Assembly: GCA_017889675.1 (NCBI GenBank)
Contig: JAGGAA010000003.1
Location: forward strand, 1 to 36,002
Reading direction: 5' to 3'
From: Bacillota bacterium
GTDB taxonomy: Bacteria > Bacillota > Negativicutes > Sporomusales > Sporomusaceae
Length of the DNA: 36,002 nt
Shown here: piece after piece, positions 15,487-22,288 of the stretch
Layout of the letters: each line of letters begins with the position of its first letter
Numbering within the stretch: the first letter of the stretch is position 1
Position numbers and translations under genes: made by a program
The notes under the pieces: generated by a model
The model's input: only the letters and a program-made list of their open reading frames with translations
The model's database searches: none
Told to the model about the DNA's origin: nothing

Positions 15487-15708
15487 CTATGTCATGCTAT
15501 AACGGTCAATTACATCGTAAGTCACCATAACCCGTAAAGGCTTTTCCAGTAGATGCTGGTCGCGTATCTTCAGACCTGGATTACTGCCTTCCCACAGTAT
15601 AGTCATCAACTTTGGTAGAATATAGAAGATAATAAGCGTTAATAAGATAATCTTTATATATAATTTAGATTTTTTAAAGATACTTCGCCAAGAAAATGTT
15701 ATTATCAT
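15487..15708 (-). CDS. Small membrane protein (73 aa), unknown function
   Basis: The 73-residue product has a basic N-terminus (WRSIFKKSKLY), one hydrophobic segment (IKIILLTLIIFYILPKLMTI, about residues 19-38) and a C-terminal domain with alternating hydrophobic residues, LRVMVTYDVIDRYSM. The ATG follows GGGAGGGAAGTAGAGGCGT, a plausible ribosome site. It lies between spoIIM and xerD, where Bacillus has fur and the small gene yqzK; I do not claim homology to either. It reads as a real gene because of its site, hydrophobic profile and otherwise empty surroundings. Confidence 0.65.
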   Translation of the reverse strand: MIITFSWRSIFKKSKLYIKIILLTLIIFYILPKLMTILWEGSNPGLKIRDQHLLEKPLRVMVTYDVIDRYSMT

Positions 15709-15873
15709 ACGCCTCTACTTCCCTCCCACCGCATCACGTTTTATGGTTTCTGACTTAACTTAATAGTATTCCTTATAACTACTATTTATCTATGCCTAAC
15801 AATGCTTGATTATGCAGGCTTATTAACTTTTTAGCTTTTAAATTAACAAGGTCGAGCACAGTTGTCGACTTTG

Positions 15874-16512
15874 TTAGCAAATAAAATGTGCTGCCATTTT
15901 CATAAATACCGGCGAAATATATACTTCTATTAGTGCCGCGCCCAACATAAGCACCAGCATAGCTAAACAAAATATCGAGTAGGCAATGGAGTTGTAAAAT
16001 AGATTATCTTTGTTATTATGCTTACGCCGCACTAACATTAAGGAGAAAGTTGTTGCTGCCACTCCTGTTGCTAAAATAGCGGGTACCGCCAAAAAATTGT
16101 GCGGCAAAACTGCAGCAATAGCAAATAACAGCCCTTTCATTACATATTCATGGACTAAAAAACCAACAGTAAACCCAATGATAAAGCCTCGTAAGCATAC
16201 CATAAACAGGACAAACGGTATACCCACAATAGTAAAGCCAAGCAGCCACATAATACCAATAATTCTAATATTATTACCCATCACACTCGCTAGCAGAGTA
16301 TGGGTATTACTGATTCCGTCTGGTTGTTCAGTCAGGCCTTGAAAAAACACTCGTAAATAGCCGACAAGCTCTATCTTTTGTTCTTCAGGTAGTGTTTTTA
16401 CAGCCATAGCTCCAATAACTATTCCGATAACAAAAATAAGAATCATAAAAAAATAAGCCACAATATTCGCACGAATATAATCGGCGGCATTCCGGCGAAG
16501 AAGTTTCAGCAT
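15874..16512 (-). CDS. spoIIM: Stage II sporulation protein M
   Basis: SpoIIM is part of the SpoIID-SpoIIM-SpoIIP complex in the mother-cell membrane that remodels septal peptidoglycan and drives engulfment. The product is a polytopic membrane protein with about five hydrophobic segments, including the conserved FVLFMVCLRGFIIGFTVGFL and GLLFAIAAVLPHNFLAVPA (the PHN motif). A GGGAGG site precedes the ATG by 7 bases. Its length of 212 residues is typical. It follows endoQ by about 90 bases, in the Bacillus-like order nudF-...-spoIIM-...-xerD. Confidence 0.95.
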   Translation of the reverse strand: MLKLLRRNAADYIRANIVAYFFMILIFVIGIVIGAMAVKTLPEEQKIELVGYLRVFFQGLTEQPDGISNTHTLLASVMGNNIRIIGIMWLLGFTIVGIPFVLFMVCLRGFIIGFTVGFLVHEYVMKGLLFAIAAVLPHNFLAVPAILATGVAATTFSLMLVRRKHNNKDNLFYNSIAYSIFCLAMLVLMLGAALIEVYISPVFMKMAAHFIC

Positions 16513-16566
16513 GCATGTACCTCCCTGTCAGTACCTGCTACAATATATGTCTTGCTAAAACTGTTT

Positions 16567-16605
16567 AGACCTATTTGTCCATTATAGTTATCCGGAAATA
16601 GGCCT
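16567..16605. repeat. 10-bp inverted repeat between endoQ and spoIIM
   Basis: AGACCTATTT (16567-16576) and AAATAGGCCT (16596-16605) can pair over 10 bp with one G-T pair, starting at the endoQ stop. No T-run follows on the minus strand (AAACAG), so this is not a clear terminator; it may be a weak one or an operator. Confidence 0.4.
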
Positions 16606-17789
16606 CACTGCAGCATCCGTCCATAAATTCCGCCGCCGCCAGCACTAATCGCAGCAGTTCCATTACGTGCCGTCATAATAAAGTGAGCAATTTTATTACC
16701 AGCGATGTTGGACAAAGCCTCATATGTCGCAAAATGCAAAATATTCATTTCGGTTTCAAATGCTGTCAGCAGTTTAGCCATGCATTTTTTACCTAGTCCA
16801 GGGATAAATTCTAGCGGTATTTGATAACTATACTGGGGCCGGAAGGCAGGATGATGAGGTTCAGCGTAATCGGCTATTTGATTAATACGCTCAAATACCC
16901 CTGCAGTCAAAGTACTGCTGCTGCATTGTGGGCAGTACTTATCAGTCAGACCCTCGGCAGCAGTAAAACCGCACTGGCGACAGAAAGTACGGTGATACTT
17001 TCCTAACCGGGGATCAAGTCCATAGTTGGCGATAACCTGACGCCCGTCTGTACGGGACAAGGCTTTACTTAATTCGAGAAATGACAATGTTTCCATAGAA
17101 AATACATTGTATTCACGAGCAATTTTGTCAAGTGAGTGAGCATCGGAATTGGTTATAAATGTGTAACCAGCTAACTCACTGATTCTGTCTGCTAAGTTGC
17201 TGTCCGCACTTAAGCCAAGTTCAATTGCTGCTAGTTTAACCATATCCTGATCAGATAGAATATGTGATAATCTTTGACAACATACGCCATAAAGGCTTTT
17301 ATGGGGGGTAAAAACATGAGCGGGAATGATAAGTGAATTAAAACTGCTGGCAATTTGAATAAGCTGTGTTAGGGGCATATGGGCATTTTGTGAGCTAAGA
17401 TTAATATTACGGATAAATTGGCTCATATAGGTAGAGAAAGTAGTCATTGTTTTAATATCAGGCATAAATATCAATGTATGTGCCAAACCGCCGTTGACTT
17501 CCCTGGTTTCAATCTCCGCACCAAGTATAAGCAACGTATTATTCTGGTAAAGATATCCACCACTACTAACCGGCACAAGAATTTCTTCTTCGATAAGCGC
17601 TTTTAAATCTGCAAGAACTAATGGCGACAAGGCATCTATGATGCCGATGATATTCATACCCTTGCGCTCAGCGGCCTCCGCTAAGATGCTACGAACGGTC
17701 AACCGACGTGACGTAGGAATTTTTACCCATTTACCGCTGTGACTCATGCCTACATGAATGTGCAGGTCAGTAAAATACTGATTTAGCAT
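16605..17789 (-). CDS. Endonuclease Q-like PHP-domain protein
   Basis: The product combines a PHP metallo-phosphoesterase domain (FTDLHIH at residues 6-12, GAEIETR, PAHVFTPHKS, NSDAHS), a four-cysteine zinc finger (CRQCGF ... KYCPQC), and a C-terminal helix-hairpin-helix-like part (IPGLGKKCMAKLL) ending GGGGIYGRM. This layout is that of EndoQ (TIGR00375 family), which nicks DNA 5' to deaminated bases and abasic sites in archaea and some Bacillota. The ATG at 17789 matches the usual start (MLNQYFTDLHIH). A longer form from 17810 would overlap nudF by 19 bases. It is likely co-transcribed with nudF. Confidence 0.88.
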   Translation of the reverse strand: MLNQYFTDLHIHVGMSHSGKWVKIPTSRRLTVRSILAEAAERKGMNIIGIIDALSPLVLADLKALIEEEILVPVSSGGYLYQNNTLLILGAEIETREVNGGLAHTLIFMPDIKTMTTFSTYMSQFIRNINLSSQNAHMPLTQLIQIASSFNSLIIPAHVFTPHKSLYGVCCQRLSHILSDQDMVKLAAIELGLSADSNLADRISELAGYTFITNSDAHSLDKIAREYNVFSMETLSFLELSKALSRTDGRQVIANYGLDPRLGKYHRTFCRQCGFTAAEGLTDKYCPQCSSSTLTAGVFERINQIADYAEPHHPAFRPQYSYQIPLEFIPGLGKKCMAKLLTAFETEMNILHFATYEALSNIAGNKIAHFIMTARNGTAAISAGGGGIYGRMLQ

Positions 17790-17791
17790 AC

Positions 17792-18328
17792 TTATATTCC
17801 CGCCAAACATAGCGCCACTAAACTCTTGGCATCACATAACTCACCACTAATAATCATTTGGTGAATTTGTTCGGGAGTATAAATTTCGGTATTAATAAAC
17901 TCATCTTCATCAGGATGCTTATCTGATTCAATAAGATCTTCTGCCAGATATACATGAATAATCTCATTGGAAAATCCAGGGGTAGTATACATAGATGTCA
18001 ACTTGCGCAGCGTATTCGCCGTAAAGCCAGTTTCCTCTGCCAATTCACGCACTGCACAGGCTGCGGGATCTTCACCGGAATCAAGTTTGCCAGCAGGTAC
18101 TTCGAGTATAACCTGGCCAATCGGATGACGGAATTGCCGCACGAGGATAACATTGCCTTCCGTTGTTAGCGGCACAATAGCAACTGCCCCCGGGTGTTCT
18201 ACCACTTCCCTCATCCCAGTTCGTCCATTAGGGAGAATTACCTCATCACGCCGCAGGTTAATAATTTTACCTTCAAATAAACGTTCCGAATTTGTTAGTT
18301 TTTCATAAAGATCTGTATCGTTTGGCAT
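17792..18328 (-). CDS. nudF: ADP-ribose pyrophosphatase (Nudix hydrolase)
   Basis: The 178-residue protein hydrolyses ADP-ribose to AMP and ribose-5-phosphate. The Nudix box GX5EX7REUXEEXGU is complete at residues 80-102 (Gly80, Glu86, Arg94, Glu95, Glu98, Glu99, Gly101). The N-terminal NLRRDEVILPNG and the segment VRQFRHP are typical of the NudF/YqkG subgroup. A strong AGGAGG precedes the ATG. It is divergent from the MciZ-like gene and overlaps or abuts endoQ. Confidence 0.94.
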   Translation of the reverse strand: MPNDTDLYEKLTNSERLFEGKIINLRRDEVILPNGRTGMREVVEHPGAVAIVPLTTEGNVILVRQFRHPIGQVILEVPAGKLDSGEDPAACAVRELAEETGFTANTLRKLTSMYTTPGFSNEIIHVYLAEDLIESDKHPDEDEFINTEIYTPEQIHQMIISGELCDAKSLVALCLAGI

Positions 18329-18349
18329 ATGACCCTCCTATTATTTAAA

Positions 18350-18380
18350 CATATATTACCAAAACGCTTCATATATTACC
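18350..18380. repeat. Direct repeat CATATATTACC in the nudF / MciZ-like divergent region
   Basis: CATATATTACC occurs at 18350-18360 and 18370-18380, 20 bases apart (about two helical turns). On the plus strand ACATATA, 14 bases, CATATATT also resembles a sigma-E promoter (KMATATT-N14-CATACAMT), so the repeat may be promoter boxes or an operator. Confidence 0.5.
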
Positions 18381-18392
18381 TCCATAAGGAGG
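18379..18392 (+). promoter_or_regulatory. Hairpin covering the ribosome site of the MciZ-like gene
   Basis: CCTCC (18379-18383), loop ATAA, GGAGG (18388-18392): the Shine-Dalgarno sequence is the 3' arm of a perfect 5-bp GC-rich stem. It could hide the site if the transcript starts upstream of 18379; a start near 18383 would free it. Confidence 0.45.
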
Positions 18393-18401
18393 AATGTCTG
18401 C

Positions 18402-18527
18402 GTGAAATTGATTGCTAAACATGGCTTTTATTTTAGTGGTAGAATCAAGGATTTACTTAAAGAATTACATACCATGAGTAAAAAGTATAAAACTTTGCGC
18501 GAACTGCTTAATAATAATCGACAGTAG
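18402..18527 (+). CDS. MciZ-like small protein (41 aa), candidate FtsZ inhibitor
   Basis: This short gene starts at GTG 18402 after AAGGAGG (18386-18392, 9-base spacing) and encodes 41 residues: a hydrophobic start (HGFYFSGR), then one long basic helix (IKDLLKELHTMSKKYKTLRE). Aligned by eye without gaps to Bacillus MciZ from the shared Gly, it keeps the pattern G-[KR], E/D, I/L, Leu, F/Y, V/L, K/R, D/E and I/L. MciZ is the mother-cell peptide that caps FtsZ filaments during sporulation, and in Bacillus subtilis its gene is next to nudF, as here. The match rests on remembered sequence and position, so it is a candidate. No terminator is seen before the convergent buk. Confidence 0.6.
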   Translation: MKLIAKHGFYFSGRIKDLLKELHTMSKKYKTLRELLNNNRQ

Positions 18528-18563
18528 CAAGTAGAAGTATGTCTATCATTGCCCTGCCCTCTT

Positions 18564-19634
18564 CTATTCATATACCTTAGGCTGCTCTTCACCACGTAAT
18601 ACCCGTAAGGCGCCTTCAACTAAAGCCTGCAGTTCATCTTCCCCAGGATGCACAATAACCGGACCGATAAATTTCACGCGGTCGGTAATCATTTTCACAA
18701 GTCTTTGTGAATAAGCCAACCCGCCGGTAAGAACAATAGCGTCCAATTGTCCATATACGACAGTAGCCATTGCACCAATCTCTTTTGCAACTTGATAAGC
18801 CATTGCCTCATAAATGAGAGCAGCGCTAGTATCACCACTCGCAATGCGGCTTTCCACTTCTCGTCCATCACTTGTACCCAGATGAGCCATTAAACCCGCA
18901 TTACCAATAAGCTTCTTCTTGATTTCATCAAGGGTATATTTACCAGAATAGCATAAGTTAATTAAACCATAAGACGGTACAGCACCAGCACGTTCTGGAG
19001 AAAATGGACCTAGGTCATTCGGATTGGTTACATCAATCATTTTGCCATTTTGCTGCACTCCAACTGAAATACCACCACCAAGATGGATGAGAATTAGGGT
19101 AAGAGTATTGTATTCTTTATTTAAATCGTTGGCAACTCTATGGGCAACAGCTTTTAAATTGAGGGCATGAAACAAGCTGCGACGAGGCACTTCTGGTAAA
19201 CCGGAAATTCTGGCTAATGGTTCGAGCTCATCTACGCTTACCGGATCTACAATAAAAGCCGGAATATTAACTTGGTTGGCGATCCCCCTTGCCAAAATAC
19301 CCCCTAGATTGGAGGCATGTTCAGTTTGCACTTCTCTTTTTAAATCGCAGATCATACTATCATTTACTGCATATGTGCCACTACCTAGCGGTTTCAATGG
19401 CCCGCCCCGCCCAACAACAGCTGCTAAACTGCTAATGTTGATATGGTGGTCTGAAAGTGCTTTTCTCACTAACTGCAGACGATAATCATACTGGTCGTAA
19501 ATTTTTGCGAAAGGCGTAAGTTCGTTAATACTATGACGGATAACTTGTTCAAAATCAATTACATCATTAGTATATACAGCTATTTTGGTTGAAGTTGAAC
19601 CAGGATTAATTGCAAGAATTTTATACTGCTGCAT
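18564..19634 (-). CDS. buk: Butyrate kinase
   Basis: Butyrate kinase makes ATP and butyrate from butyryl phosphate, the last step of one butyrate route; branched-chain acids are also used by some relatives. The acetokinase-family motifs are present: ILAINPGSTSTKIAVY at the N-terminus, VVGRGGPLKPL, LIHLGGGISVGV, and the later VLTGGLAYS. The ATG at 19632-19634 follows CGGAGG; a longer frame adds 6 residues without a site. The 356-residue length is standard. No phosphotransbutyrylase gene lies in the window. It stands alone between the spo0A terminator and the MciZ-like gene, with a sigma-H type promoter. Confidence 0.95.
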   Translation of the reverse strand: MQQYKILAINPGSTSTKIAVYTNDVIDFEQVIRHSINELTPFAKIYDQYDYRLQLVRKALSDHHINISSLAAVVGRGGPLKPLGSGTYAVNDSMICDLKREVQTEHASNLGGILARGIANQVNIPAFIVDPVSVDELEPLARISGLPEVPRRSLFHALNLKAVAHRVANDLNKEYNTLTLILIHLGGGISVGVQQNGKMIDVTNPNDLGPFSPERAGAVPSYGLINLCYSGKYTLDEIKKKLIGNAGLMAHLGTSDGREVESRIASGDTSAALIYEAMAYQVAKEIGAMATVVYGQLDAIVLTGGLAYSQRLVKMITDRVKFIGPVIVHPGEDELQALVEGALRVLRGEEQPKVYE

Positions 19635-19675
19635 TGTGAACCTCCGTATCAAATAAGATGATATGTTATGTTATT

Positions 19676-19704
19676 TTATTCATTATTAGGTTGAAAAATC
19701 CTGC
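19676..19704 (-). promoter_or_regulatory. Candidate sigma-H promoter of buk
   Basis: The minus strand reads GCAGGATTT (19696-19704), 11 bases, then AATGAATAA (19676-19684), fitting RNAGGAWWW-N11-RNNGAAT at every fixed position. The start would lie about 35 bases before the buk ATG. Confidence 0.7.
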
Positions 19705-19705
19705 A

Positions 19706-19746
19706 ATAAAAAAAACAAACCCCCAAGACAATCGTCAAGAGGGTTT
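19706..19746 (-). terminator. Intrinsic terminator of spo0A
   Basis: On the minus strand AAACCC (19741-19746) pairs with GGGTTT (19717-19722), helped by an inner GAC/GTC pairing, and is followed by GTTTTTTTTATT. It lies just upstream of the buk promoter. Confidence 0.82.
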
Positions 19747-19757
19747 ATAATTTAATC

Positions 19758-20543
19758 TTAGCTAGCCCGCATTTCCATTCGCAATTTATCGGCAATCATC
19801 GCCATAAATTCCGAATTAGTGGGTTTACCTTTATCAAGCTTGATCGTATAACCAAAGAGTCTATTGATCATCTCAATGTTACCGCGGTTCCAGGCGACCT
19901 CAATCGCATGGCGAATAGCTCGTTCTACCCGGCTGGGGGTAGTCGAGTATTTTTCAGCAATCATTGGATAAAGAACTTTGGTTACAGCGCCTAATAACTC
20001 CACTTCTGCTACAATCATCATAATTGCATCGCGAAGATATTGATAGCCTTTAATGTGTGCAGGAATGCCAATTTCTCTAATAATATTAGTAACTTCCACA
20101 TCTATGGGGCGGGATTTGACAACAGGCATGGTGGCCGCAGCAGTAACTGGGTGTGAAAGAGTAACAGTACCAGCTAATTGTCTGATTCTATTAATAAGTA
20201 CATCCATGTTAAACGGTTTTAAAACATAATAGTCGGCACCTAATTCTACTACTCGTTGCGTGATAGTCTCCTGACCAAACGCAGTCAGCATAATGATTTT
20301 GGGGCGTTTAACATTAGAGACATTAAGTCTCTCCAAAACGCCAAGTCCATCCAAATGTGGCATGATGATATCGAGAACGATAACATCTGGCGACTTTTCC
20401 TCGATAATGGATAATATTTGCTCTCCATTATAAGCTACACCGACTAATTTAATATCGGGTTCTCGGTTAAGGCACTCTTGCAAAATATCCGAAAACTCTT
20501 TGTTGTCGTCAGCAATAGCTACTGTAATTGTTTCGCTCACCAT
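19758..20543 (-). CDS. spo0A: Sporulation master regulator Spo0A
   Basis: Spo0A is the response regulator that commits the cell to sporulation. The receiver domain (about residues 5-125) has the acidic pair ADDN, the phosphoacceptor Asp58 ([13 protein letters not shown]), the conserved Thr in MLTAFGQ and Lys in YVLKPFN. A linker is followed by the Spo0A C-terminal DNA-binding domain, including the recognition-helix region [18 protein letters not shown]. At 261 residues it is full length. It lies between spoIVB and buk; recN-spoIVB-spo0A is the conserved Bacillota order. A sigma-H promoter with a 0A box lies upstream, suggesting positive autoregulation. Confidence 0.98.
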   Translation of the reverse strand: MVSETITVAIADDNKEFSDILQECLNREPDIKLVGVAYNGEQILSIIEEKSPDVIVLDIIMPHLDGLGVLERLNVSNVKRPKIIMLTAFGQETITQRVVELGADYYVLKPFNMDVLINRIRQLAGTVTLSHPVTAAATMPVVKSRPIDVEVTNIIREIGIPAHIKGYQYLRDAIMMIVAEVELLGAVTKVLYPMIAEKYSTTPSRVERAIRHAIEVAWNRGNIEMINRLFGYTIKLDKGKPTNSEFMAMIADKLRMEMRAS

Positions 20544-20595
20544 TACTTCCCCATCCTCTCAGCACATCTTATATATGTATTATATGTATAATAAC

Positions 20596-20624
20596 CCATT
20601 CGACAAACGCACGCCAATTCCTTC
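20596..20624 (-). promoter_or_regulatory. Sigma-H promoter of spo0A overlapped by a 0A box
   Basis: The minus strand reads GAAGGAATT (20616-20624), 11 bases, then GTCGAATGG (20596-20604), a full match to the sigma-H consensus. TTTGTCGAA (20599-20607) is a near-consensus 0A box (TTGTCGAA) overlapping the -10 box. A Spo0A-responsive sigma-H promoter is also known before Bacillus spo0A. Confidence 0.82.
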
Positions 20625-20727
20625 CTCGTATGGAAAAAAAAACCATATTTAATTGATTATTTTCACAATATATATTTAATTATATATTATGAAGATTGTT
20701 TATGACAAGTAACAACTACTTCTTTAC

Positions 20728-22083
20728 TTAAAATCTGCCAGAAAAACTAAATAGTTTTCTGGCAGATTGACGGTCTTTTTTGGGAATTATACCGCTTTCC
20801 ATTAACATCCAATCGACAAAACAGCCATAACCGCTTGTTGGATCATGGACAAATACATGAGTTACCACACCGACAAGTTTACCATTTTGAATAATCGGAC
20901 TGCCACTCATACCTTGAACAATTCCACCTGTCTTTTCTATGAGTCGTTGATCAGTAACTTTAATAACCAATCCCTTGCTTTCAGGAAATTCCTGGAGATT
21001 TATCTTTTGAATTTCTATACTAAACTGATCAATGGTTTGACCATCCACTACTGTTAACATCTGCGCTGGTCCTACTTGAACCTGACTCATAGAAGCTACA
21101 GGAATTGATTCTGGATATTGTTCATTTACTAACTTTCCATTTAATTCTCCATAAATACCAAACGGAGTATTTTTTCGGATGTTTCCTAATAATTGATCTT
21201 CTTCAATAAAAATACCAATTTTCTCACCGGGCTGTCCTCTTTTGCCATGTTGAATACCTGATACTGTTGCCAATACAATTTTCCCTTGTTCACAGTCGAT
21301 AGGCTGATTGGTGTCACTATCAGTAATGACGTGACCTAAGGCTCCATACAGCTTGGAGTCTGGTTCGTAAAATGACAAGGTTCCAACTCCCGCTGCACTA
21401 TCACGCACAAATAAGCCAATACGATAGCGTTTAGTATCTGTACATAGAATGGGAGCTATCGTGACATGTTGTTGTCCTTCGGTGCGTTTAAGCAAAATAT
21501 CAATAGTATGGTTATTTTTACCACTTTCATCAATTACCTCGGCCACCTGGGCATCACTTTGCACAGGTATGCCATTAATGCTGAGGATTACATCCCCTAC
21601 CACTATGCCCGCATCCTTAGCCGGCGTAGTATATTGTCCCTGCATATTTAATACTGGCGAATTACCAACAACGATGACACCCTGAGACCGGAGAACAACC
21701 CCAATTGAGTGTCCGCCGGGAATTAAGCGGATAGGTGGTAATACATCGACTTGAACACTGCGAAACGGTATAATACCAAATAGTTTAAACTCTACGGTGG
21801 ATTGTCCTAGCTTCACTGGTTGCAGTGATACCGACCGCGACAGTGCCATCGTTGGTAAAAATTCCGGAGTTTGTACATGAATACTTTCGCTATCATGTCT
21901 TAAAGTAACCGTAAGTGGAAAATTTACATCAAATAGCGCTGTCTCTCCTTCAATAATTCTGATATGCAGGGGAAGACCGTAAATATTTCGGAATTGGGGA
22001 GAAACACAAAATGCTAAGATTGCGCTGATAATCAACATTGCCCAAATTAGCCTGCTGTTGAATAACCGATTAAATCTTGTCAT
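20728..22083 (-). CDS. spoIVB: SpoIVB serine peptidase (sigma-K checkpoint signal)
   Basis: SpoIVB is made in the forespore, secreted into the intermembrane space, and cleaves SpoIVFA to trigger pro-sigma-K processing. An N-terminal membrane anchor (LIWAMLIISAILAFCV) precedes a PDZ domain (about residues 115-200) and the SpoIVB peptidase domain. Counted from the 22083 start, the likely catalytic residues are His251 (YGALGHVITD) and Ser393 (VQGMSGSPIIQNGK), with a conserved Asp378 (KVTD). The start is uncertain: ATG at 22083 has GGAAG 5 bases before it, while an ATG/GTG pair at 22095/22098 sits too close to GGGAG. The last codons form the stem of its own terminator. Confidence 0.95.
   Translation of the reverse strand: MTRFNRLFNSRLIWAMLIISAILAFCVSPQFRNIYGLPLHIRIIEGETALFDVNFPLTVTLRHDSESIHVQTPEFLPTMALSRSVSLQPVKLGQSTVEFKLFGIIPFRSVQVDVLPPIRLIPGGHSIGVVLRSQGVIVVGNSPVLNMQGQYTTPAKDAGIVVGDVILSINGIPVQSDAQVAEVIDESGKNNHTIDILLKRTEGQQHVTIAPILCTDTKRYRIGLFVRDSAAGVGTLSFYEPDSKLYGALGHVITDSDTNQPIDCEQGKIVLATVSGIQHGKRGQPGEKIGIFIEEDQLLGNIRKNTPFGIYGELNGKLVNEQYPESIPVASMSQVQVGPAQMLTVVDGQTIDQFSIEIQKINLQEFPESKGLVIKVTDQRLIEKTGGIVQGMSGSPIIQNGKLVGVVTHVFVHDPTSGYGCFVDWMLMESGIIPKKDRQSARKLFSFSGRF
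20732..20768 (-). terminator. Probable terminator formed by the spoIVB 3' end
   Basis: Arms 20732-20749 and 20752-20768 pair over 17 bp with one bulged A. The hairpin lies within the last dozen codons of spoIVB and is followed on the minus strand only by TTTTAAG, so the T-run is weak. Confidence 0.6.
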
Positions 22084-22175
22084 GTTTTCTTCCATCACTC
22101 CCTATTACATTCTTCCCCAAATTACTGCTGAGCCTTTCACCTCTTGATTTTTTAAGTTTTAATCTGTTGTAAAAT

Positions 22176-22206
22176 TAGAGTTTCCCTAATTCAGAGGGGA
22201 TTATTC
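22176..22206 (-). promoter_or_regulatory. Candidate forespore (sigma-F/G) promoter of spoIVB
   Basis: The minus strand has GAATA (22202-22206), a 16-base spacer, then GGAAACTCTA (22176-22185). It is nearly the same -10 as the dacF candidate (GGAAACTATA). spoIVB is forespore-expressed in Bacillus. The start would be about 85 bases before the coding region. Confidence 0.45.
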
Positions 22207-22256
22207 CGGAAATATTAGCATTTATTGTCTTGGAAGCTGAAAAACAAGCTTTTTTT

Positions 22257-22288
22257 CAATAAAAATAGCGCAAGCTCACGCTTGCGCT
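22257..22288 (-). terminator. Intrinsic terminator of the dxs-recN unit
   Basis: A 9-bp stem AGCGCAAGC/GCTTGCGCT (22267-22275 and 22280-22288) with loop TCAC is followed on the minus strand by ATTTTTATTG. The recN stop codon TGA lies in the loop. Confidence 0.88.

Noticed and set aside
15782-15970. Minus-strand open frame of 62 codons overlapping the spoIIM end
   Set aside because: It overlaps conserved spoIIM codons in another frame and has no ribosome site; spoIIM is complete without it.
18428-18619. Minus-strand open frame of 63 codons
   Set aside because: It overlaps the end of buk and the MciZ-like gene on the other strand; no ribosome site or recognisable pattern.
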